This document shows, in pieces, positions 24,501-34,180 of a stretch of 64,000 bases of DNA (positions are counted from its first letter, which is position 1; every line of letters starts with the position of its first letter). The position numbers and the translations under genes were made by a program. The notes beneath the pieces are model-generated. The model was not told where the DNA came from. It made no database searches and saw only the letters and a list, made by a program, of their open reading frames with translations. The stretch spans positions 3,856,437-3,920,436 of the forward strand of contig KL647293.1 of assembly GCA_000727475.1 (NCBI GenBank), written 5' to 3'. The DNA comes from Sarcocystis neurona. Lineage: Eukaryota > Apicomplexa > Conoidasida > Eucoccidiorida > Sarcocystidae.

Positions 24501-27500
24501 TCCACACATGTATAGACATACCTTTCTAGAGAGATACACGTGTCTATGGAGATATACGCATGTAGAGTTCCGCACAAGAAAAGATATAGGTGTATATATA
24601 TATATATGCTTTCATATAGGGGTGATACGCATATACAGATAAATAGACATACACATTTAGATTATAGGTATGCGTACGTATATATGTACATATACGTGTA
24701 GATACACTTACGTGTACATGTACGTGTGTATCGGTCCTCTGCACGTGTGTGTGTAGGGCTTTTCTTCTCTTTGTGTATGTGGTTTCGGTCTTGGCGCCGG
24801 AGCTGCATCCACCAAGCTGAAGTGAGCGCCTTTCCTCAAGCCAAGAAGTCACCGCACTTCCCCCACGCTTGCGGACATTCTTCCGGAGAGTTGCTGCGGC
24901 TCCGAGACCGTCTTCCTTTCTTTCGTCTTCTCTCGTGCTGTCACCCTTTCTGTCTCTCTGTCCGTCTTCCCTTCGACGCCTCTTCACCTCCTCTTTTCTC
25001 TTCCTTTCTCTCTTCCTGTGTGCTCCACTTCCTCTCTTTCGCTGTCCCTTCCTCGCTTTTTTTCTTTCTGTCTGTCTCTTCCGGTCGTCCTCCTTTTCTC
25101 TCTCTCTGTCCTACTCTCTGTTTTTCTCTCTCTATGTCTCTCTCTGTCTTTGTTAAGAGACGCGTGGAGTATCCCTCTGTGCGCAGCTTGCATGCGTGCG
25201 GGTCGTCTGCGCTCTTGTGAGTCGTGCCTGGTCCATAAACAGGCGTCCTTGTTAGCGCCTTTTGGTCGTGTGACAGATTTACATGTATGTGTATTTGCGT
25301 TCTCAAGCGTCTCACGTACCTTCTATATTTGTATGTATGAGAGGTTCACGTACGCGTACTTTCCTGTTCGGAGATGTGTTTTTCTGCTGGCAGCTGGATT
25401 GGGGATGCGCAGCTCTTTTTGCGTCCGGCATTCCCGGTGCCCCCACGCTCCGCGTTTGATTTATGCAGGTGGGACACGGCTTCGCATGCGCAGAGATGAG
25501 AGGAAGCCAACACAACGACGTCTTTGGCCCAGTGCTGACGGCCTGCAACAGCGACGCCACGCGCAGCAGCAGCAGCTCTGGTGAGGACTGCAACAGCAGC
25601 AGCAACTGCAACAGCAGCGACAACTGCAACAGCAGCGACAACTGCAACAGCAGCGACAACTGCAACGACAGCAACACTTGCGGCAGCTCGGACAACAGCA
25701 GCAAAATCTCTGTCGATGCCACAGAGTGCGACACGCGATGCAGGCGGGAGAAGACACACTGCTGCAGCACCAGCAGCGGTTCAGTCGGTGTTGCAACTGC
25801 CGCTGCTGCTGCTGTTGCTGCTGCTGCTGTTGGTGGACGTGTTTCTTGTTCGCCTTCGACAGCAGAGGCAGTGATGCAGGGCTTGTATGCGGCCACAACC
25901 TCTTCTAGCGTGGCAGTTCCCGGGCGGGAGATTGCATACGCAGATGCTGCCGCCGCGTTACGAAGCAAACGTCCGAGCTGCAGCAGCTGCTGCTGCTGGA
26001 GGTGCCGTGTGGCCGGCAGGGACGCGGCTATCCCACCGGGCTGCATGCCGGTCGTCAGGGCACTTACGAATCACGCAGGGGGAGCTTTGGGCGGCATCAC
26101 TTCCGGTAAGCTTTTCTATCTCTGCCGCCGCTGCTTAATCTGCAGTTCTTCATTCAATTCTGCCGCATATACACACACGTGTTCGTGTCCGACGTTCTCT
26201 GTGCTGGTCTGTAGAATCTGTCCGGCGTGCAACGTCATATATGCCCGTCTTTTTCGTGCATGTCTGTCTCTGTCTCGGTGTATGGATATCTCTACATGTG
26301 CGCGTACGCAGGAATCACGAGGTAACTCCACCCACACCCGTATCTTTAGTTTCTGCGTATCAACAGATATATACATATACATATATATATATATGTGTAC
26401 CTCTGAACTTATCATCTGTGTGTTTGTGTATCTACGTTCGATAATCTCTGTGTATCAACGTAGCGATATTCCTGTGTGCAACACGTACCTCATATGTATA
26501 TCTGTATACACGTAAATTTGTACGCGTGTGTGTATATACGTGCGCACGCGTGGACCGAGCAACGCGTGGCCGGATTTGCTGCGCCTCTGCATACCTACGG
26601 ACCACCCCCAGAGCAGGTGCCGGAGAAAGAGAGAGAAAGCAGCTCTGTCCCGTGCGTGGAGAAGTATCTGCATTCCTCCCTTCTTGGAAAATTCACCGCT
26701 GCAGCTCGGGAAAGACGCTCCCACTACTCGTCGTGCCGCTGCGCCTGTGAATCTCTCTTTTCTTCACAGGTGAAAATATCGCCTTTCGTGTAGCGTTTAA
26801 ACCAGTTTCCTCGATCGGCCTGGAGCAGCACACTGCCAACTACAGAGGTTGCATGCAACGCATAGCTCTCAAAGGTACGTGCTCTTTCCCCATTTGCCCA
26901 GGATGCTATGTCTCAGATTCGGTAGAAACGTATACACATTTGTAGAGAGAGAGAAGGAGAAAGAAAAGAGAAAGATAATTTGGATAGTCCCTGTAGAGGC
27001 ATGCTTGTGGCGACGCCTACGTATACGATTTTGTACATATACGTATATATATATATATGTATATGTATATCTGTGTGGTTATGGAGCTGCGTGCACCGTA
27101 GAATTATTAACGGTGGGTTCTTTATTATCGACCGAGGTTGATATATCGCTTCTTCGACAGAGCCTTATACACACAGAGTCAGTTACACGCGTGTAGCATT
27201 AGACGTACGTATGTGGGAATGTATATACTTGTGTACAGTAATACATATATATATATATGTATATTTATATATTTTTATGTGCTTGTAGGTATATACAGAT
27301 ATATATACATATATGCATAGATATATATTGTGTATATATGTATGTGTATGTGTGTTTGTATATGGTAACCTGTATATATATATATATATGCATGTGTAGT
27401 TATTTGTGCATATGTGTATATATACAAATAAACATAAATATGTATATAATTATGAATATGATTATCGTGATAATTCTAAGTTTTCGGGAGTGTGCATAAC

Positions 27501-28139
27501 CATCCGGATGCATATATGTATATATGCATCATATATATATATATATATATATATGCATGTGCGCGTGTATATATATATATGTATATATGGAGTTATCTAC
27601 TTCACTGGTTGTACACACAGACATATACGTGGAGTCATATATATGTTGCTTAAAATCTCATACACTAACATTTAGAATTTAATAGAGTTATATGTGCCTA
27701 CTGCAATATGCAGTTTTCGTAAGGAGTATATGCGCAATGGATGCAGCTACGTACAGAGTCATATTTATCTATCTATCTATATATATATATATTTTTATCC
27801 GTGCCTGAAGCCATTTTAATTTTTTGGTGTGTATACACGTATGCACGCACGTGTGTACCGGTAGTACTGCTTAAATAAATCCTTGTGTAGGTATGTGTGT
27901 TGCTCTCGGCGCTTGTCTACGTGCATTCGCAGCACGTGCGCAGAATGATATCCGCGCAGAGGGGGAACTAAAGTTTCCTGCGTGCTGCTCCGCAAGTCGT
28001 CACGTGTGTGGTGACAGCGCTTCACTTTGTTTTTCTCTTTTGCGATGCTGCAACAGGACGGCACGACGCATGCGTGCTTCCGCGGACCCCGCCCCTTCTC
28101 GAGGCGATGGCAGCACTGGTGTGTTTCGCTTTTTCTTGA
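12530..28139 (+). CDS. aroC: Chorismate synthase, eight exons, 945 aa
   Basis: Catalyses the FMN-dependent conversion of 5-enolpyruvylshikimate-3-phosphate to chorismate, the last shikimate step. Exons: 12530-12761, 14861-15534, 17247-18206, 20993-21062, 23967-24043, 25469-26105, 26770-26874, 28057-28139. Phases agree throughout. The start matches the family N-terminus ([17 protein letters not shown]). Conserved blocks: GESH with His17, [18 protein letters not shown] (78-95), [12 protein letters not shown] with His249, [100 protein letters not shown], and [10 protein letters not shown] near the C-terminus. Low-complexity insertions occupy about 97-243 (Gln), 331-600 (Ala/Gln) and 693-865 (Ser/Asn/Ala), which lengthen it from the roughly 530 aa of other apicomplexan enzymes. 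The stop shortly after EAMAALV is the simplest 3' end. One further exon cannot be excluded. Intron 2 is GC-AG. Confidence 0.96.
12762..14860 (+). other. Chorismate synthase intron 1
   Basis: Phase 1, GTAGGT donor, TTGTAG acceptor, 2.1 kb. It holds AT/GT microsatellites, a diverged internal duplication (12845-12915 and 13330-13415, both containing ggatgaaaatagac), and a microsatellite-free island at about 14040-14440 with coding-like frames on both strands. A CTG run lies 10-30 bp before the acceptor. Confidence 0.85.
15535..17246 (+). other. Chorismate synthase intron 2, GC-AG type
   Basis: Phase 0, donor CAG|GCAAGC, acceptor GTGCAG, 1.7 kb. Mostly microsatellite, then a sense-strand CTG tract at 16997-17185 ending 60 bp before the acceptor. 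A tRNA-5'-half-like sequence lies at 16110-16134. Confidence 0.8.
18207..20992 (+). other. Chorismate synthase intron 3
   Basis: Phase 0, weak donor GAG|GTCCGA, acceptor GAGCAG, 2.8 kb. The junction [13 protein letters not shown] keeps family spacing exactly, which supports the weak donor. Contents: TACA microsatellite (18330-18440), a CACCTCTC minisatellite (18775-19110), a perfect 22-bp tandem duplication (19263-19306), a polypyrimidine stretch (19340-19490), an exon-like patch near 19830-19920, and a long CTG tract (20100-20985). Confidence 0.8.
18775..19110. repeat. Minisatellite with GTGTACACGCGTGCACCTCTCTC core
   Basis: Six variable-length units (45-75 bp) inside intron 3. Each has the core gtagtgtacacgcgtgcacc or a variant, then a (CT)n run, then an (AT)n run. 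Length variation is mostly in the CT and AT parts. Confidence 0.85.
21063..23966 (+). other. Chorismate synthase intron 4
   Basis: Phase 1, GTGAGT donor, GGACAG acceptor, 2.9 kb. Microsatellites, a roughly 106-bp tandem repeat (21974-22310), purine-rich sequence around 22.7 kb, then a sense-strand CTG tract from about 23290 to the acceptor. The long Ala/Cys/Leu frames over the CTG tract (for example 23443-23901) are intronic by this model. Confidence 0.82.
21974..22310. repeat. ~106-bp tandem repeat in intron 4
   Basis: Repeated marker (g/a)TAGTAGGGTCTACAG or a variant at about 21974, 22071, 22185 and 22291, separated by 97-114 bp, with GATAGATAGGTAG and CTTTAGGTATATACGTA-like segments between. 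Confidence 0.75.
24044..25468 (+). other. Chorismate synthase intron 5
   Basis: Phase 0, GTACGC donor, TATGCAG acceptor, 1.4 kb. AT microsatellites (24359-24372, 24595-24608) and a polypyrimidine stretch of about 200 bp (24940-25150). Only short triplet runs. Confidence 0.85.
25589..25678. repeat. In-frame 18-bp repeat in chorismate synthase exon 6
   Basis: About five units of tgcaacagcagcgacaac encode a six-residue Cys-Asn-Ser-Ser-Asp-Asn repeat in the third insertion of the enzyme. Units keep the frame, and substitutions are few. Confidence 0.88.
26106..26769 (+). other. Chorismate synthase intron 6
   Basis: Phase 1, GTAAGC donor, TTCACAG acceptor, 664 bp, the shortest intron of the gene. 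It has a short AT microsatellite near 26375-26393. Confidence 0.88.
26875..28056 (+). other. Chorismate synthase intron 7
   Basis: Phase 1, GTACGT donor, CAACAG acceptor, 1.2 kb. Rich in AT/GT microsatellites (27245-27320, 27378-27390, 27533-27552) and a TCTA run near 27768-27780. Confidence 0.85.
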
Positions 28140-28287
28140 GGACAGCAAACTTCTGTTACTTACAGCTACGCATAGACATGTGTGTCTACTGCGTTCAGCT
28201 GCCTGCTGCGACCTGAGAGGCACGTGTAGACTCACTACACCTTCTTCTTCATAGGCATATTTGTATCTTTCATTTCGTATTACGTAG
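28140..28287. other. Spacer after chorismate synthase
   Basis: 148 bp between the chorismate synthase stop and a possible acceptor (tacgtag at 28281-28287). No polyadenylation signal is obvious. If the last chorismate synthase exon actually splices at the GTGTGT inside its Leu-Val codons, part of this would be intron. Confidence 0.4.
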
Positions 28288-29545
28288 AGCCGGGCAGATA
28301 CCACTGCAGAGGAAGATGCAACGTTTGCGGGCTGCTTGGACTGCCTTCCTTTCTGCGAATGACAAGACTCCTGCGTATCGCAGAGTTTTCCTTGCAGCTG
28401 CTTCTTGAGCGTAGCGTGGACGTGTGTGTCATAATCTGTGTGTCTCTGGATGCGTACCACTACAACTGCGTACAAATGTATCTTCCACCGTCTCCTTTTT
28501 CTCAAACAACACTACACCGTCGAACTTCTCCCTACAAGAGAGAAGCAATAATTTATTGTCGCTGCGTAGATCAAGAATACGTGTTTCCCACACGTCTCGG
28601 CTACGTTTGTGCATGAGTGTGCATTTGTTCGCATGTTTGTGTGCTTGTGGCCGAAGTTATAGCAGAGTGAAAATTCTACTGCGTTACGAAGAGTCTATTT
28701 TGCTGCTGCTTCGTAGCTGCGGCGGGGACGTATACGTCCTTGTCTCTGTCTCTCTGGATGCGAGTCTCTACAAGTCTGTCTCCACTTACGTGTACTGCAG
28801 TTGCTGCAACCTTGCTGCTGCTTCTCCGCAGCACACTAGTGTGTTACTGCTGATGCTGCTGCGGGTATTCGGTGATTTGTGCTCGGCGTTCTGCTGTAGC
28901 TCTACCACGTTGTCACTTCGCCGATGTCCCTGCTAGTGCTGCCTTGGTCGATTTTCTGGTCTTGCAGCTACCGACTTCTTCTAGTGTTTGGCGGCTGGTG
29001 CACCCGTTCGCTGTCTATTGACGATCACTGCGGTTGGGTTGCTCTTCCTCAGGTTATCGGGGACTTCTGCATGCTGCAGCGTGCACGCGAGGGACCGCAT
29101 CCCCTGCTCCAGCTGCCCTCTGCTAGCAGCAGTGTTCAGCACCAGCATCCGCAGCAGTGTATTCTCTAGGATATACATATATGTATGTGTAGATGGGTAA
29201 CTGCGTATATGAATTGTAAGAGAGGTCTTATATGTGTGTAAAAATTGACGGAAAAGAAACAGGTGTGAGGTACGTATCTACGTAGAGGCTCACTGCATTT
29301 TGTAGGGGGTTCTAGAGCGTCGCACACGTACATCGATGTAGAAACACTTGCACATATATGCGTGTGCTTCTGTACTTATACCTCACATATATATGCGTAC
29401 CTTTGTGCGTGTATTTTTGACACATGACGCTTCTTCGACTCGCCTCCATCGACCTGGTTGCTGCCTAACAAGAGAAGAATATGACAGCTTCCAGGAGGAA
29501 GTGCTCGTCACTCTTCCCTTCACCCTCCTGCGCGTGCGAAGTTGA
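28288..29545 (+). CDS. Possible spliced gene with an internal duplication
   Basis: Candidate first segment 28288-28616 follows an acceptor-like tacgtag and includes CHCRGRC-like cysteines and an SVDVCVIICVSLDAYHYNC stretch. A second frame (28424-28936) contains a related stretch, GGDVYVLVSVSLDASLYKS, about 300 bp downstream. Further coding-like patches occur at 28924-29169 and 29348-29545 (TREEYDSFQEEVLVTLPF before a stop). The patches lie in different frames, so introns would be needed. No family is recognised. It is immediately downstream of chorismate synthase on the same strand and could be a separate gene or decayed sequence. Confidence 0.3.
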
Positions 29546-29645
29546 AGATTGTAGCCACTGGTGCTGCTGGCTGCCTGTCTGCCCTACCTCGTAAAGACGT
29601 TAAAGCAGCCGTCCAGAATGTATGATAGTAGGAAAAGGTCACTGA

Positions 29646-29882
29646 GGCGGCTCCCTCTATCGGTTCCGCTACTCACTGCTTAACAAGAGAGGGTCCAAAA
29701 CAGAGCTGCTATCGTTATTCTCTACACGAGCCGCTGCCGTAACGCATCTGCAGAAGCTTTTCTTCCATAACGATAAATCGAGCGAAAGCTCGTACCGCAG
29801 CATCATCTCCGCCTTCCTGTCTTTTCTCGCAGCGCGTTGTGAAAAAAGCAGCAAAATGGAACGCAGCTATTGTGAACCATAG
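29646..29882 (+). CDS. Candidate terminal exon, hypothetical protein
   Basis: A 78-codon + strand frame, open after a TGA and ended by TAG. The peptide is non-repetitive and helix-like (for example LLSLFSTRAAAVTHLQKLFF, then SIISAFLSFLAARCEKS). It has no early ATG, so it would be a 3' exon. A partly mirrored - strand frame (29715-29960) is a weaker alternative. Function unknown. It could belong to the candidate gene at 28.3-29.5 kb. Confidence 0.3.
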   Translation, partial: GGSLYRFRYSLLNKRGSKTELLSLFSTRAAAVTHLQKLFFHNDKSSESSYRSIISAFLSFLAARCEKSSKMERSYCEP

Positions 29883-30150
29883 CGTGACGCTGCATGATGC
29901 GTAGTAGCTGCACTTGATTTTTACATGGTCCTGGAAGCCTTTGCCACTTGCTGGCTGCACGCGCAGATCCCGCTTAGAACAACAGATGTGAGTTCACCTT
30001 AGCTATAAATACACAGACCACCACACGGATACTCTTTGATCTTTTTCATCGTTTTAGCTTTCCCTGGAAGAAGTGTTCAGGGATTCATCTGTTGTAGGTG
30101 TCCGTGTTTTCTTCTTGATCCAGAGTGTTTGTTGATCTATCATTGGAGGT

Positions 30151-30375
30151 ATGTGTACTCCTAGAAGCGGGAACGTCTCTGGGAACAAATCCTTCCTTCA
30201 ATTGACGCTGGCTGCTGCATACGGCGTAATGCCGCCGGCTTCGCCGCGGTTTCCTCGAGGGATCTGCGTGTGCGTAGCAGTACACTTAGCTGTGAACTTT
30301 CTGAATTGTCTTCTTGCTGTAGTTCATACTTACTACCGAATGATCTACGCACGTGTGTCACGTATAGCCGTTTGA
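30151..30375 (+). CDS. Small ORF with one predicted membrane segment
   Basis: A 74-codon + frame with an ATG start inside the repeat-poor segment. Residues about 42-60 (ICVCVAVHLAVNFLNCLLAV) are hydrophobic enough for a membrane helix, and basic residues follow. No neighbours, no conserved domain, no upstream signal recognised. It may be chance. Confidence 0.2.
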   Translation: MCTPRSGNVSGNKSFLQLTLAAAYGVMPPASPRFPRGICVCVAVHLAVNFLNCLLAVVHTYYRMIYARVSRIAV

Positions 30376-31290
30376 TTTGTAACCTTGTACGCTTATTTGA
30401 TGTCCTGCGCTGTGCGTATGCTTAATACATTGGCAATGTATGAGACCTCTTCTTCATATCTCCTGCATACTAATACAAGTCTGAGGAAGTTCGCCTCGCT
30501 AATATGCAAAGAGTCTTCCGCTGAAGGAGGCACGGAAGACGGTAGTAGGCATACGGCGAAGAGAAGGTCTTTTTTATTAGAAATAAAGACTTAGAAAAGA
30601 CGTACACTATTCGTGTGTTGCGGCCATTGTCGATGTGTCATTGCGCATAGGTTAGCCTTCGTTTAAGATGAATTGTTCACAAACAGCAAGCAAACACTTG
30701 CCGCTGCTGACATTGCGCCAAACATCTTCATGTAGTAACTTTACGGCAGGTCCGCAGTGGTGCACTGTACTACTCAAAGCTTCAAGTACATATTTTCAAT
30801 CAATATGGTGATTGGCAGCTGCCTGCACTGTAACCACGTCCGCATTGAGACGATGAATTACTTCAATTTTCTCCCGACTAATACATTGAATTTGAGGTGA
30901 TACAACTACAAGTCCCATCACTGCTACTCTCAGGACTAATGGAGATATTACTCCTCGGGGCGCCTGGCCCCCTTGGACAACTAATATCACTATTGCTGCT
31001 ACAGGATGGAATTCTGTCTGGGTTTTGTTACGCTCTTCACGTTTGACCCTGTTCCTTGCTTACGACAGTCTTCGTGTGGAGAAGAAGCCATATTCAGTTT
31101 CCGTTTATACACAAATGAACGAGACACCCTAGTGAGTCCCCGTTAATATGCATTTTAGTGCTTCATACGGTGCGTGGTACACTCGACTGATGCGACACGT
31201 TCAACGAGCACTGCTTCAGGCACGGGGTCTCTGAAACATTTTCCCTACATGGAAATACTAGGAAACAAATCCTCTGCAAGGTAAACTGCT

Positions 31291-31494
31291 TGTTCGCGAG
31301 CACCCACAAATGGTAAACAAGCATTTTACCATCTTTGGGACGCAGAAATGCGTGGAGAAGAGAACTGCTACATGGTGAAACGAAAAACGACTTGTTTACG
31401 AGCACCCACACATGGTAAAGAAGCATTTTACCATCTTTGGAACGCAGAAATGCGTGGAGAAGAGAACTGCTACAGGTTGAAACGGCATTACTCC
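31291..31494. repeat. 102-bp tandem duplication
   Basis: Copies 31291-31392 and 31393-31494 are nearly identical, sharing cacccaca-ATGGTAAA-AAGCATTTTACCATCTTTGG and the following ACGCAGAAATGCGTGGAG. The unit is divisible by three, and the + frame reads FYHLW-AEMRGEENCY twice. Confidence 0.92.
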
Positions 31495-31869
31495 AAGGTG
31501 AAGCGTCACTCTCGCATGTGGACATGGTGCTATCGTCTACGACAAACGCAGAACAGCAACTCGAAGAAGTAATAAGCCGTATTTTGTGAGTACAGCTGCC
31601 TGACTAGTAATCACGGCTGAACCATCATTGAGCAAACAGATGCTTCGCAGCCACACTGCAAGATCAGCGAGGCCTCCTGCAGGCTCGACTAAACTGTGTA
31701 CAAGTTTTAAAGGCAGAAATGCTTGCTCGACAGCTGTCACCTCGTAAGAAAATAGTAGTCTACGCGTCGATTTCAGGCGCCGACGTTTTGGAAGAGCGGT
31801 TTTTTTTCAATTATAAGGACGTAAACGCACTATATAAGCATTTCAACACACGGAATACCACGCGATGCC

Positions 31870-32860
31870 AGAAGTACCAGTAAGCACTACTACGTGCTAA
31901 AAACGGCTTCTTCGTGCTTGAGAAGCTTTATTTCACGCTCACCGAAACAACCGGCTGCTCGGCATGCATTACTACGTACGAGGGGACCTACTGTTTTTAC
32001 TACCAGGTACTGAAGAAGCACGTCGACGTCAACGGTAAACATGGAAATATCACGAATCAGCGGTGTCGAGTGCGTAAGCCATAACTAGCTTGACAAACGT
32101 AGTATTACGTTTCTATTGAGCAACACAGCATGTTTAACGAACGCTTGAAGCACGTCCTGAGCAGCTCTATACACTGAGTAAGAACACCTGCATATGCAGG
32201 AAACACTACTTCACGCTAAATAAGCACCGTTGCGTGCTGAATAAATTCTGCCTCTAACTCTACCACTGCCACCTGCTGATAAAGCATCACAGCGTGGCCA
32301 GCACTCGCTCGTATACCTGAGATAATAATGGTACGCCATGCTAGGAAAGCGTTTCAGCATACTGGGTCAGCACTCGTCCAGCGTAAAAGAGCATGCTTTA
32401 TTGACACAGCAAATGCTTATTAGGAGTCCTCTTCGTGTAACGAATAACATCGCATTCGTAAAGACAGACACAGATACTGAGGGAAATTGCTCCACGCATA
32501 AGGCCGCAGTTTAGGTTTGTTAGGTAGACTGATGCGCTTCACGTGTCGAAGCCGCGACTCGGTGCCACATTGTAAGTAAGCAAGCACCACTGCATCTTTT
32601 CCAAGTGTTTCCACACGGTTCGCTAAAATCTTGATCTCTTTCATAAATGGCACGACATGCTGATAAAGGGGGGGGTCCCACTTTGTGCCTCCCAAGAAAA
32701 CTACCACATTCCAAATATACACTACCACGTAGCTGACGACGGGTCTACGAGCCTACCAACCACTACGCCGCTCTCCACAGAAACCACAACGTGGAGAAAA
32801 ACAATGCCACTTACTGGTACTACACGCTGAGTAAGTGTTTCCGTTGAAGCGGTATTACGA
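31870..32860. repeat. Degenerate array with AAGCACTACTACGTGCTGAATAA core
   Basis: Diverged copies recur irregularly, for example near 31880, 31995, 32145, 32205, 32225 and 32810. The clearest run is at 32205-32250. Unit length appears to be 22-24 bp. In one frame the core reads Lys-His-Tyr-Tyr-Val-Leu. The 102-bp duplication upstream contains a related segment. Confidence 0.5.
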
Positions 32861-33546
32861 GGCTCGTTTTTCTATTACTACACATGCAGCAGGCGTTGTG
32901 TCACTGACCAAGTTGTGAGTCATCTATCGTAGGCTCTCGTACATTACAACTCTGGCAGAAGCTCTAAGATAATTGTACATGGTTAGCTCTACTACGAACG
33001 CTGGAGTTGATCTCTTCATTATCTGTGTCTCCTGTTTTCCTTTTCGATTAACGCCCCCAATTGCCCAGAAGCATTAGTTGGCAGCTGAGGTGCGGGGTGA
33101 ACACATTCCTAACGTGGAATTTCTGTCAAAGTTAGCCCACGAAAAACTATTTAGATGGACACACGACGACTGTGAAGTTCTCCTCTATCACCTTACAGGC
33201 GTTCCTGGCAAACACATGACTACACGAACAACTTGCATAACGGTGTACGCTGCATTCAACCACGAATGCGACACGCGTTGCATAGTATTGCGCGTTATAT
33301 ACTTATCACACGCATATCGTCTATACATGGCTAAGAACAACTTCGGCCGCATTGCTCTATCATGCTTACCCTTTTCCACATCTTGGCACTACTGCAAGCT
33401 CAAGACTGTCCGTTGAGCTTGACCAGCAGTGGGCGGGCAGTTTACATCCTTCCACGCCTTTCAACACTGTGTTCCTACTGCAGATCGTAGTGTATGAGGA
33501 AAAGTCTTTTGCAAGCACTCCTGCGACTACACTACTAGACGTTTAT

Positions 33547-33608
33547 GTCTTCAATACTAAAGGATCTTCGCATTGAAGACACACCAGTCAAGAGTACACT
33601 CTTGACTG
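33547..33608. other. Two adjacent inverted repeats
   Basis: Hairpin 1: GTCTTCAAT (33547-33555) pairs with ATTGAAGAC (33572-33580), loop 16 nt. Hairpin 2: CAGTCAAGAGT (33585-33595) pairs with ACTCTTGACTG (33598-33608), loop 2 nt. Both arms are perfect and only 4 nt separate them. Confidence 0.85.
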
Positions 33609-34180
33609 CAGAATGAAGCTCCAGTACACCCGAGGCAGTCCTGTTGCACGAATCACAAACAACTAAATACTTACCGAGTTGCATTAGGTAATAAGAGGCC
33701 ATAACACGTCATGTTTTCACACAAAAGCTCTGGTCGGTTCGCTCATTACTACAGGCTCACTTCAACGTAGTACACGCATTTAACATTTGTGTCCGCGACT
33801 TCTGTGTGCCTTTCTGATAAGGTCAGCAATACATGGTTAGTAGTATGCAACATGCTTGGGGCGAGTACAAATACATCCCTGAAAGTCTTCTACGCGCGTA
33901 CTGAGGATGTACACATAACGTATCGTCACGTTTTTCTTCAAGCGCAGTTTCACCGTAATGCAGGCAGGAGGAAAACATACCACTATGGCTCCTGCACGCA
34001 GCTGCACAACCATGAGATCTTTCAGAATGTAGCGCCAGTTCAAAAATACAGTGAAACACCAGACTTAAAATACCGATTACCGGCAAGTAAGCGCTATAAT
34101 TAAGTCACTAAAAGTCCTGCGTGCCCGAACGTCCTACAGGCAGCTGGGTTCATATACGTGAATACCACGGATGCGCGCTA

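Larger units (their letters stand above)
29883..34180. other. Repeat-poor segment without a recognisable gene
   Basis: This 4.3-kb stretch lacks CAG/CTG triplets and AT/GT microsatellites, in sharp contrast to both flanks. It contains a 102-bp tandem duplication, a decayed short-unit array and two adjacent hairpins, listed separately. Short open frames (+ 30385-30594, + 33789-34103, - 32420-32728) have no known domains, and some lack ATG starts. Confidence 0.6.

Noticed and set aside
28288..28380. Extra C-terminal exon of chorismate synthase after a GTGTGT donor at the LV codons
   Set aside because: Possible, but the family usually ends soon after EAMxALV and an in-frame TGA follows six residues later, so the simpler end was kept.
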